Shown: piece by piece, positions 12,590 through 22,568 of the stretch
Layout: each line of letters starts with the position of its first letter
Position numbering within the stretch: the first letter of the stretch is position 1
NCBI GenBank assembly: GCA_021527695.1
Contig: JAKFAO010000011.1
Span: forward strand, 682,001 to 746,000
Direction of reading: 5' to 3'
Source: Naematelia aurantialba
Taxonomy: Eukaryota > Basidiomycota > Tremellomycetes > Tremellales > Naemateliaceae
Length of the DNA: 64,000 nt
Notes under the pieces: model-generated
Database searches by the model: none
Seen by the model: only the letters and a program-made list of their open reading frames with translations
Told to the model about the DNA's origin: nothing
Made by a program: the position numbers and the translations under genes

Positions 12590-12965
12590 CGCGACGGCGG
12601 TCGCTCCTTACGCCGGGGTTGTTGTCGCTCCACAGACTCTAGAAGGACGTTGTATAGTGGTTCCCGCATTGCATAGCTGCACCGTCTCTTGCATAACTGC
12701 ACGGTCTCAGTCTGTTCCAGGAGCACAGGGCACGGGGCCAAGGGCCAGGGGGCACGGGAGCCCAGGAGCTCAGGATCACCAAGTTGGCAATTTGGGCTCT
12801 TCAGTACGGACACAGAGGTAGAGCGAAACATGCATACACGCCACACGACGTGATTCATCGCTTGGTGCAGTCACAAGATGCCTACAAGGTCGCCGAGGTC
12901 CCCGTGTCCCCATGTCGCCAGGTCCCCATGTCCCCATGTCCCCAAGTGCCGGACGTGCGCCGAAG
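12590..12965. repeat. Convergent intergenic gap with short tandem repeats
   Basis: 376 bp between the stops of the SNT2-type gene and PRT1. Around 12895-12950 a GGTCCCCATGTCCCC-like unit repeats about four times. At 12665-12710 GCATAGCTGCACCGTCTCTT and a near copy lie side by side, and GGGGCCAAGGGCCAGGGGGC sits near 12735. No gene seen; presumably 3' UTRs and terminators. Confidence 0.6.
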
Positions 12966-15835
12966 CTAAGCCTTGGCCGTGGGCCCCACCACGACTTCTT
13001 CCGTCTCGTCGAGCAGCTCCTCGATCCACTCCTCGACCCGCTCCTCTGCGGCGTCGTCCCTCGCCGCAGCGCGCTTGACGGCCTTCCCCCTGGCCTTTCT
13101 GGCCGCTGCGAGCCTGGCGTTGTTCCTCGCTCGCCAGGCATCCCATTCGGCAATCTCGCGCTGCCGCTGCGCGAGCTTCTCGGCCGATCCGCGGTTCTCT
13201 TCCGCGGCGTCTTCTTCGTCGAAGATCCGCTGGTGGTCTTTGAGCTCTCGGCGGACTTTGCGCTGCTGTTCGCGCGAGAGGAGGGTCGGCGGGCGCGGGC
13301 GCCAGAGGAACTGCTTGAATTTGTCTTGGGGGTTGCGCACGAGTTCGAGGCCCTTGAAGTCCCAGATCACGTAGCCTGGCTCGCTCTGGTCGCGTCAGCG
13401 ACATGTACGCTGGGCTAGATGATTCCGATGGAGTGGTATATGAACGAGTAGGAGGATACAACGACTAGGACGAGTGTGAAGGATAGGAATGATAGTCAAG
13501 AATAGGAATGACGGTCAAGTGGGACTAGTAGGAGTGATAGTCGGTGGAGGAAAGCACTACTGTGAAAAACAGGGTGAGAGACAGAGAGACGACAGCGGGA
13601 GCTTGTCCGATGATAGACTTTTCGTGCCGAAAACCACAACTCACAGTCATGCGCCACGCCGAGGCAATCGAGGCGAGGTACCTCCCACTCGGGTCCCACG
13701 CCAACTCCGTGACGCCAAAGTGCTCGCCCATACCCAAGAGCGTGAGGTTGGCTCCGGGCTCGACCTCCTTCTTCGAATTGGGGTTATCGTCGCTCGAGAA
13801 ATCAAGGTCCCAAAACTCAATGTCAAACTTGGTCGTCTGTCCCACCGTGGCGAGCACGAGGAAGCGGCCTTTGGGCGCCCACATGAGCGTGTTGGCAACT
13901 TTGCCGTCGAGGTGGCGGATGAGCGCAAAGTCGCCCTTCTTCAGGTCGAGCTGGTAGATGTCCACGTAGTATTTGACGACTGCGCCCGGAACGCCCGAAC
14001 CAAACGCCGGGTCGTTGGTCGCTACAATGGCAAATCGAGCGCCCTGCGGCTCATTCGAGATTTGGAGCCCCTGCGGCTCCCACTGGAACTGAAGTACCAG
14101 GTCTGACAATGAGCTTTGTGTGCGAACAGTACACAGCCAAGCTCACCTTTCGACTCGATGACCTCGACTGGAAAGTCTTTTTCTCGCACACGGAACAGCT
14201 CAAGGTTGCTCAGCGTGGCCTTCTTGGTCTTCGCCTTGCGTGCATGCCGGTCAACCTTGACGCAGAGAAAGTCTCCTTGGCTTTGCCAGTAGAATTTACA
14301 CTCTTCATCAGTATCCATCACCACGCCTATGACTCACGTCTGAAACGTTGAACAGGTTCTTCGATCGCAGAATGGTACGGCTTGGGATGCCCATCACATT
14401 GACTCTTGCCGGCTGGTTGGTAGTCTCGGGCATCCAGTATGCGAGCATGCATTCCTTGCCCTTTCCAGCCTTGCGAGCCTCCCAGTCCTTGTCGCCCATC
14501 GGGCACCACTCAAAGTCTTGCACGCCCTCGAGCTTGACGCTCTTCTTGTCTTGCAAGCCCATCTCTGGCAACTCGTACACCTGAATCGCCTGGCCGACGT
14601 TGCATCGAGCGACGTACGCATCGTCCGGCGACCACTTGAACGACTCCCAAGGGCGTGCACGGACGACGCCGTCGGGTCCCGGAGCGGGCGGCTCCGTCGC
14701 AAATGTACGCAGGACCCGAGTGCTCTTGATGTCCCAGACGACGAGCTGGTTGCCCTCGTCCGCTGGGCCAAAGGCCTCGCGGACCGGCGGGAGCGGGTGG
14801 CTCTCGGGATTGGGCAACGGCTCGTCCGACCACGTGATCAGGTAGTTCTCGCATGGCGAAAAGGTGATGTAACGCACGCCCGGGTGGGTGAAACGAAGCA
14901 CGTTGACACCGATCGGACCGTCGAGTTTGGGCCCTGACCACAGTGCGACACCAACGCGGTGCAGCGAGGCGAGGTATGTGCCGAGCGGCGACCATTGGAG
15001 GTAAAGCTCGCCCCATTTCTGTGCCGTTAGCGATATTCGTATGCTCGTATCCGGCGGGTAGCCGAGCAGCTGCACTCACAGAGTTCTTGACGACCTTGCC
15101 GTCTGCGTCGCGGACGGGCTCGGCATTGCCGTTGCGTCCGTTCCAGAAGAGGTTGACGTCCTGGTCCCGGAAGGTGAGGTATTGATCGCGGCCTTGCGGG
15201 TCGGCGAGCCAGCTTCGAAGGTGGTCCTTCTCGACAAACGGCTTCTCCTTCCATCCAGTCGGCACTTCGCCCTCGCCGATCGGCATGTTTGCATACCGCT
15301 CAATATCGCCGAAACGGTTCACGTAGAGCGTGTGCGCTTTACCGAACGCCAGGCCGTCGAGCACTCGCAGTGCGTTTTCAGCCTGTGCAGCGTCTGGGTA
15401 CGTCAGGAAGATGAACCTGGGCCATTAGCATGGGCATTCCAACACTATCGGTGTTCGGCGATAGATCGTGGCTGTGGAGTGAGCTGGGGACAACTCACCC
15501 CTTGTTCGTGCCCGCCTCGTCGTCCCAAGGCATGTTGATCCGGTCCTCGTCGATCCCAGCTCCGTTCTTCTCAAATACCGACCTCAGCCTGTCCACAAGT
15601 CGCTGTCTCTTGCTCTCATCTACGGGAGGGATATTGTCGACCACCAAGACATTCTCGAACCCCCGCTGCGTGTCGACGGCATACCTGAGCTGATCAGCCA
15701 ACTGCTACCGAACGGGAGCAGTCATGGAGCTCACTTTTGCTCGATCTCGGCATAGCCCTCTTCCAGCTCAGCCTCGAGGTCGATTTGCTCCTCTTCGTCA
15801 AACTCTTCGTGGTCGTAGCCGTTGACTTGTGACAT
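12966..15835 (-). CDS. PRT1: Translation initiation factor eIF3 subunit b
   Basis: Scaffold subunit of eIF3, needed for 43S pre-initiation complex assembly in the cytoplasm. Exons: complement(join(12966..13385,13645..14102,14147..14300,14338..15018,15080..15416,15499..15684,15735..15835)); 778 aa, close to the family norm. The acidic N-terminus [17 protein letters not shown] precedes an RRM ([10 protein letters not shown] as RNP2, [17 protein letters not shown] as RNP1). The WD40-like propeller follows ([28 protein letters not shown]-like repeats, [37 protein letters not shown]). The charged C-terminal helix ([22 protein letters not shown] region) binds other eIF3 subunits in the family. Introns are 37-259 nt; the 13386-13644 intron is longest and carries short GTCAAGAATAGGAATGA-like repeats. 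PRT1 is the name of a Cryptococcus MAT-locus gene. Confidence 0.96.
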
Positions 15836-16082
15836 TGCTTTAGATGATGTTTCGGTGAAAGAATCCGACAGTGACTGGCTGCAACTTTTGGAAGACCGCA
15901 GAGCGCGTTGGGAGGGAGTTTACCGCCGGCATTATCTTTTGTGGCACTTACCTCCACTTGCAACGTCCAGCTTCGTCCGTATGCTCGAGCAGCTCTCGAG
16001 TATCGCCAGCATCACCACAAGCCACACGACGGTCGAGCTCAAGCGATATACCTGGACACTGTAGTGCAGATCGCTCATCAAC

Positions 16083-16921
16083 ATGGACGAGGGGCTCTTC
16101 CTGTTCATGCTGCTGTCCGGCTTTGTCTTGTGCGTTCCGTCCGCTTCCTGCTGTGGCTCTTCTCCTTTGTGCAATCTTTCGCTGCGAGGGAGATGAAAGC
16201 TATTCAACTCGGCCAGTCTAGCGCTCTCTCTGTCCTTTATGGAAGCTGGATTGGAAAGAGTCTATGTTCGATTGACGTACCCCGTGTTCATTGCTCGCGA
16301 AAGTCGGACGGTACTCGCAGGACATTTGACATGGGTATCTGAATTTCCAGTGACCAATAACATGTTCTGGAAGGCCTCTCTTCTCGACTGCCCTCGAATA
16401 CAGTTCGATGCTTGCTTTCGACTCGGATCTTTGCATTATTCGAGCATTCCAGGCTCTTCCGACCGATCGCATCATCATCACCAGCTTACCCTGCCCTTCC
16501 CCTTCCCCTCCTAGTTCCCCTTCCCCTTCCTCGTACCCTTCTCCGTCTCCGTGCCCGTCTCCGTCTCCATACCCCCACCCGTACTCGTGCCGTGACCACC
16601 TGATATCCTCCCATAGTATCACAAGCTTACACACCCAGCTTCTGCGCCATCATCTACTGTTTCCTCTCGACCTGCCTTGGTGTCCAGCTCCGCCGCTCAG
16701 ATATCTGGGAAGCCTTGGCCCTCCCCACTCCCGCAACAATACGAGAGCGCGATCGTCTCCGCCAACTACGCTCCGAGCGCGAGCAGTTTGAGATGGACGA
16801 TATGGACCGTCTGGGCGGTACTCCCATTGGCGGAGGGATGGGGTGGGACGACCGGTTTGGTGCTGGACCGGAAGGGGTCGAGGCCATGCGCCGCAGTGGG
16901 ATCGGTAGGGGGTTCTTCTGA
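16083..16921 (+). CDS. Small two-helix membrane protein, function unknown
   Basis: Two exons, join(16083..16129,16639..16921), give 109 aa. The first encodes MDEGLFLFMLLSGFV; the second opens with FCAIIYCFLSTCLGV after an ACACCCAG acceptor, and the 2+1 phase closes exactly. The two hydrophobic stretches together could form one long or two short membrane helices. A basic/acidic amphipathic part follows (IRERDRLRQLRSEREQFEMD), then a Gly-rich tail ending in RRSGIGRGFF. I do not recognise the family. The 510-nt intron contains a CT-rich tract (about 16490-16580), which is why no single frame spans the gene. It diverges from PRT1 (247 bp between starts) and converges with ATG7. Start chosen as the only Met giving a hydrophobic N-terminus in phase. 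Confidence 0.6.
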
Positions 16922-17283
16922 TCTCGCATGTATACCCCTAGATCTGTGCCACCTACAGTCCCACTCCATACCACCTCGACGTATACCACCAGGGACACGT
17001 CCTGTACCAGCCGCATCGATAGTGCTCAATGTAGTGGCCCGCAGGTGTCTACACAGGTATGCATATGCTGGCATCAAGCTACAATGGTATGTTACAAGAG
17101 TATCATCTCCCACCAGACTCGAACATCCCGCTCATCAGGTAATCAGAATCTATTCCATGCCACACTGACCCACCGAGCGACGCCTTGTGAAGTCGATACC
17201 TCTCTCGCCTCAGGAACCTCGGGAACCCTGGGAATCCCAGTAACCTTTGGAGCCTTGGGCATGTGCGCTCGTGACTTGGAACC
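16922..17283. other. Convergent intergenic gap
   Basis: 362 bp between two stop codons. No gene, repeat or RNA recognised; presumably the 3' UTRs of the small membrane protein gene and ATG7. Confidence 0.5.
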
Positions 17284-19849
17284 TCAGAAATCCTCCTCGC
17301 TCCCCTCCTCCCACTCGATCCCCTCCATCGCCTTTTCACTCTCTCTGTGCAGCTCGTCCAGTCCCGTAAGCTTCTCCAGATACTCATGTTCATTAAACGC
17401 CTTCAAAAGCATATCAAACCCATCCTTCCGATACGCATCGACGACCTAATACGTTCAGCGGTACTCATCAAGCCTTTCAGCGGCGACATACTAATTTTGA
17501 ACAACCTGTACAGCGATCGTATGCCGCCCCTTCAATCAGTAGAGTCTTCCATTGACTGAGCTGGCCACGGAGTTGATGGGGCACCAATCCTAGTGGCGAC
17601 CCTTTGGAAGATTCCTGGTCGGTCGAAGCTGTCTCGGCTGGTGCGTTGATTCTGGACGTTTGGGATCAGCTTGAAGGCTGCGTGACGAAACACTCGTCTT
17701 GAGAACTGGGATGGTGATCTTGAATGACGGGTTGCTACTCACCCTAGTGGATGCTGGACAAGTGAGACCAGTAGCTCGACAGCGGATGCAGATGCAATCG
17801 GTGCAATCCCCGGCCGCGTGACTGTACACATCTGATCGAGTGTCCGATCTGACAAAGACTACGTTATCCCGATCAGCCTGTCCGTTCAATTCAGTTTGGC
17901 CATGCGCTTACGTCTGCAGGCGCCACGATATCATTGCAGTAATAACATCCCAGGCGCTTACTGCCTTGCTGGTCCGGTCCCGCACCATGCCGCATGACAA
18001 GGTAACTGTCGTACCCCAGCGCAGCATTGATGACGATCTTGCCCAGACTCGCTCCGATGACAGTGGGCAACCAACGAGATTCACGGCTATCCATGAGAAG
18101 GAAGACGGCATCGTGTTCAGTGATCAGGGATTCCAGCTTGGCAACGTCGGCTTTTGTGGATTCTGTTCCTGTTGGAGGAACGGGGTGGCCAGGCATGGGT
18201 ATGGTGAATGCGTGTGCTTGGGCATTCTGATCAGTTAGTCAGGATGAAGGCTACATCGGGATGTGGAGGGGCTCACAACACCGGGGAAGATCTTCTTCAG
18301 CCTATCTGCTGCGCATTGCGCCTTTGGCTTTCCCCCATCCAAGCAGTCTTCAAAGTCAAAGAGCGGTTGTCGGACAGGGTTAGAGTACGATACTCGAGCT
18401 GAATCGACAAAGGTAATATTCCGGATTCCCCAACCCTACATTCTCAGTCGCTTCACGCTTTTTCGAAGAATGGACCTACCATGAGTGCCCGAGCAACATA
18501 ACAGCCGAGTGTCCCTGCACCAAGCAAAAGACACTTGGTAGCTGCGACTGTGTCGAGCTGGAGACTTGGCATGATCCGCCACCGCATCAATTTCAAGTTT
18601 AAGTCTACTGCTTGATCCGCCAATCTGTCCTCCCATCAGACCCACGAGACCAGTCATCGGCAATGCGGTACTCACCTAGCAGGATCCATCATCGGACCCA
18701 GGTCCGCCACTCGACTAGCCAATTTGTCCGCCTTGTTGCGCTCCCAGCCGACAAAGGAAGGTTTGTCTGGGCTGAGAGGACCGGGAAGAGACACTCTGCC
18801 TATCCTGCTTGAGGAGCCTGAGCGGAGACACAGGATCGTCAAGTCGGTGAGCCCATGTTTCGATGCCAAATAGTACAGGACGTTTCGGATTGGCCACCCG
18901 GGGGCCTCGGAGAGATGTGAGGGATCGTGGAAGGCCACAATACGCTAGTCCGGCTCAGCTGCCATCCGAGATATGAATGTTGCTCACTTCTGATGGTGGT
19001 ATTCCAGCAAAGAACAAGGTTGCGTCCTTGACGGGCGCGGCAAGGTGTTGTCCCGCTGGGCCCCTGACCAAGAACGCACCAGAGCGAGACGAAAGGCCAT
19101 CTTCGAGCCGCCGCACTTCCTCCACGAACTGATCCGGTAGGATCGGCGTAAGTATATGCATAATGCTGGAAGAAAGGCTCAGAGGTGATAGTACTCACAT
19201 CATCGCCCGCAGCTTGTAGCCCTGCGTCCTCGAGCTCCCAATGAGGCTTTGAGATGGCCGCCGGAAACGCAAACCAATAGTGATAAATGTACTTTTTCAA
19301 GTCGGCAAAGGTCACAAGCAGAAAGTCGTCGAGCTGAGGATCGTCTGTTTCAAATGATGCGAGCATCTTCCAGAAGGAAGAGAGGAGAGAACGGGATCAG
19401 CCCGACGTAGGGTCAGAGAGGGAATGCTCACCGAGTCTGCGACAGAGCTGAACATTGCCTTCTTGGTGTCGGTGGCTCTGAATTCCTCGATGGTGTTGTA
19501 GTTCTTGAACACACCCTTGAGCTGAACGCATCCTGCGGGCGGACTACTTTCTCAGCCAACGAAAAGATGGTCACAGGCTGAGGAAGGGGAAACCAATGGG
19601 CAGATGGGAAGGAACATACCGTTCACCACTATCGTCACCAAACGCACCACTTCCTACTCCCACACTGCCGCCAACGCCAACCAGTCCGCCTTTTTCGCGA
19701 TCACTGATCTCCCGCGACTCCTCAAGCCACGCCGTGATCGGCTGTTCGGTATCGTCGAGCTTGAGCTTGTCGAGCTTCAGCGAGTTGAGGGCGGACCAGA
19801 ACGACGGTGTAGGCTGAGACGCAAGGGCCTGAAACTGGAGAGGAGGCAT
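17284..19849 (-). CDS. ATG7: Autophagy E1-like activating enzyme Atg7
   Basis: ATP-dependent E1 that activates Atg8 and Atg12 for the two autophagy conjugation systems in the cytosol. Exons: complement(join(17284..17445,17492..17651,17743..17858,17912..18226,18277..18435,18480..18624,18676..18944,18988..19128,19199..19366,19432..19543,19620..19849)); 658 aa, in phase throughout. The N-terminal domain shows [22 protein letters not shown] and [17 protein letters not shown]. The adenylation domain has the nucleotide-binding loop [49 protein letters not shown] and the zinc Cys pair GCYYCND. The catalytic cysteine is in [11 protein letters not shown] (about residue 524), followed by [12 protein letters not shown] and CTGCS. 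It ends in an acidic WEEGSEEDF tail. The junction at 19129-19198 was chosen for phase and is the least certain. Divergent from the neighbour at 20279. Confidence 0.95.
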
Positions 19850-20278
19850 CGGGAGCCTATCTTGTTGTGTTGAAGCGATGAGAGTGGTTCTTTCGACTGT
19901 ACTGAGCCTCTGGAGTGGTCGAGGTTGTACACTTGCTCAGCATCATTCTCGCCTTGCCATCACTCTGGCGTCGAGCGGCGGCACAGACCGGGTGGAGGGA
20001 AAATAGGCATCCGGCGCGTCGAAATAGGCTTGAGCTTTGGGAAATGCCTAACTGATCAGGAAACGATAGGCCTGCGGGTGGCGGGAGCGTCGAACGCCAG
20101 GACCAGGATGTAAACAAAGCCACTGGCTGTAGTCCCATTCCACATTACACGGATTGCGCACCCCCAAGTATACATCCGCAACACTCGCTGCCATGTCGTC
20201 GTGAGCCCCTCCCCGTGCTCGTCCACGACTCCCGGATCGAGAACGCCATGCTGAGACTCTAGGTACACGGGATCTCTG
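19850..20278. other. Divergent intergenic region, ATG7 / membrane protein gene
   Basis: 429 bp. Presumed bidirectional promoter. An ATGTCG followed by GTGAGC at 20192 could be a short upstream exon of the plus-strand gene, but its phase does not fit the next exon, so it is not called. Confidence 0.45.
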
Positions 20279-21708
20279 ATGCAGAAGCGCAAGCCCGAGC
20301 TGGTGGAGATTGCTCAAGCGCTCGAGCTGGATGCCGAAGCCAAGGTATCCGACTTGATCAAGAACATCCAGGCGTACCTCGACTCAAACGAGACCACCCT
20401 CAGCAACACGCCCATGTTCAAAGGTCTCTACCACAAGTCCCACAGGCGCAGCACGGGCAACGCGTCGTCCGAGGATGGTGCCGGGACGGCCGCGGTCACT
20501 CCCATCGTGGAAGTCAAGACCGCCCTTGGGCGGGGGAGGAAGAGCATCAACAAGATGCTGGACAAAGTGGTGGATGCTGCAAACATCCCTCTCCCAGAAT
20601 CGCCCGTGTCCGTGTAAGTCGGTCGCAAGTCATCTGATCGGCGGCCCCGACCGGCCGACAGGTCAACGGATCAACGGGTCGAGCGCTGACGGGACCCCAG
20701 GGCTAAGATCCAAGAGTCTGCAGAACAGGCGGTTGACAAGGCCAACGAGGCTATTTCCACCGTGTCGACTGCACTCACGCCGTCCAGTGACTTCCGGAAG
20801 GATCTTACGTTGCACCTCAGCCACGCTGCGGTGTCGGTTCGCAAATTCACCCAGACGCATTCGCGCCGAACCGAGGAGTCGGTCCGGGTGCTTCGAAACG
20901 TGAGCCTCACACTCCTCCCCTTCCTTGTCAACTTCTGCTTGGCTCCTACCCTCTTTGGTTTTCCCTCTTCGGCCGTGCTAGTATCTGACTGATGCTCTGT
21001 AGTTCCTGTCGACGCCCAACCACCTCCTCTCGACGGCCGTGTCGATCGAATTGGTCTTTCTCCTCGCCCACGTCGTACAGTGGTACGACCACACCCTGTT
21101 CTTCCCTCCCGTGGGCGGTGAGAAAGGATCCATCTCGAGCCTGTTCCACAGCCTGCTGTTCTGGCTCCCGAGCGTGCAGTGGACGGTTCCCTGGCCGGAA
21201 ATCACGATAGACAAGTGGCGCAGCGAGGTCGTCCCTGCCGTCTTGTGGTGGTGCGTTTCTCCCTCCCCTTCTCCCCTCTCTTCCTTGCCTCTCTCCTACC
21301 TGGACAGGCCGTCGACCCTAACCCTCGCAGGCTGTCTACGACCGTACTGCCTCCTCTGGCTTTGTCGACCATTGTGAGCTTTGTCCCGCAGCACGGTCTG
21401 TCCGGCACAGGCCACAACACGCGCTTTTCCGGTAAGTCAAAGACAAGCCTGGGTACCAATGGCAACCACAACTGGGGACCTGAAAGCGGATAGATGTTGA
21501 TTGCAATGCAGCTTCTCACCCGCCGAGACCGACGTTGGACGCCCTGACATTCGCGCTCTTCCGCCTCGCGGCGCTTCTATACCCTCTCACCTCGGCCGCG
21601 CCGTCAGCCATGGTGGACGCGCTGCAGATCAGTGGCGACCTGCAGGGTCGGGCCCTGGGTGCGGGCCTGCTGGCGGCGCTTATCATCGCGCAGCGGCTGG
21701 GCGCTTAG
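20279..21708 (+). CDS. Multi-pass membrane protein with SAP-like N-terminus, function unknown
   Basis: Exons join(20279..20613,20701..20899,21003..21250,21331..21431,21512..21708); 359 aa in phase. The N-terminal part KRKPELVEIAQALELDAE...DLIKNIQAYLD resembles a SAP/HeH-type helix-turn-helix, followed by a Ser-rich linker and a helical region. About four or five hydrophobic segments follow: STAVSIELVFLLAHVVQWY, FHSLLFWLPSV, LSTTVLPPLALSTIVSFVP, LFRLAALLYPLTSA and GAGLLAALIIAQRLG. A SAP-like motif before membrane helices recalls inner-nuclear-membrane proteins, but I cannot place it in a named family. The first residues may be incomplete: the Met at 20279 lies immediately before the conserved block and could be a spliced-in exon start. 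Confidence 0.7.
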
Positions 21709-22568
21709 CCGTCACGTGTGGCAAAGAACTGACGTGCTGTGCTGGTGGAGAGGGGCGAGGTGATGGGTCGACGTGATGGGCCGAGATCGGGATTCAGTCT
21801 CGCGTGTGAAGATGGGAAGCGCGATGCTGTCTTGAGTGTGAAGATGGGAAGCGCGATGTTGTCGAAGTCGGGTGAGGGCGGATCATGCGAACTGGGACCG
21901 TCGGACGAGTGGCTTGGTTGTGGTGTTCGGGGAATGTCAGTGAAAGGGTGCGTGAAGTGTCGGAGACGGTGTGTGCGTTCATGAGTGTCGGAGACGGGGT
22001 GTCAGTGAATCGGTGCAGGAGACACGGCGTGTCAGCTCTCGAGAGCGTGTCGATCCAAGGGCGTGTCGGAGGAACAGTGTCGGTCAAGGAAACACTGGAC
22101 GGGCAACGACAGCGGAAAGGCGAGGCACGCAGGCGGAGGATCTATAATCTCTATATACGTGATTGAAATCAGTACGATACCCCTCCTGGGCGCTGTATGC
22201 AGCTGTAGCGCGGTTGCGGGATGCGGATCGGGGTTGGTCGCTCCGCCAACTATGGCTTAATGGCTACTGGCTACTTGCTACTGGCCACTCGGTTCTCGTC
22301 ATTTAAGAGGTGAAGCGACTGATCCACATCCGGGGAGAAGTATACATCCAAGCCACACGTAATGTACTATACAGCTCATCTAGTGCGGTACACCTCGTCT
22401 CGTCTACGGTACTCCTCGTCTCGTCTACTGTAGAACCTCTCAAGCGGTAGACCTCCTGTCGTGCCGTTGACGTGCTGTCGAGTTGATATTACCGGCACAC
22501 CTAACCCTGCACCCCCGCCAGCCGTGCACGACATCACGAACATGCCATCCCGAGCATCAACGTCCCGC
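21709..22568. repeat. Convergent intergenic region with degenerate repeats
   Basis: 860 bp with no supported gene. At 21806-21860 the unit GTGAAGATGGGAAGCGCGAT occurs twice in tandem. About 21950-22075 contains scattered GTGTCGGAGACGG and GTGTCAGTGAA repeats. 22375-22440 repeats GTACACCTCGTCTCGTCTAC-like units. These are presumably 3' UTR and low-complexity spacer. Confidence 0.6.
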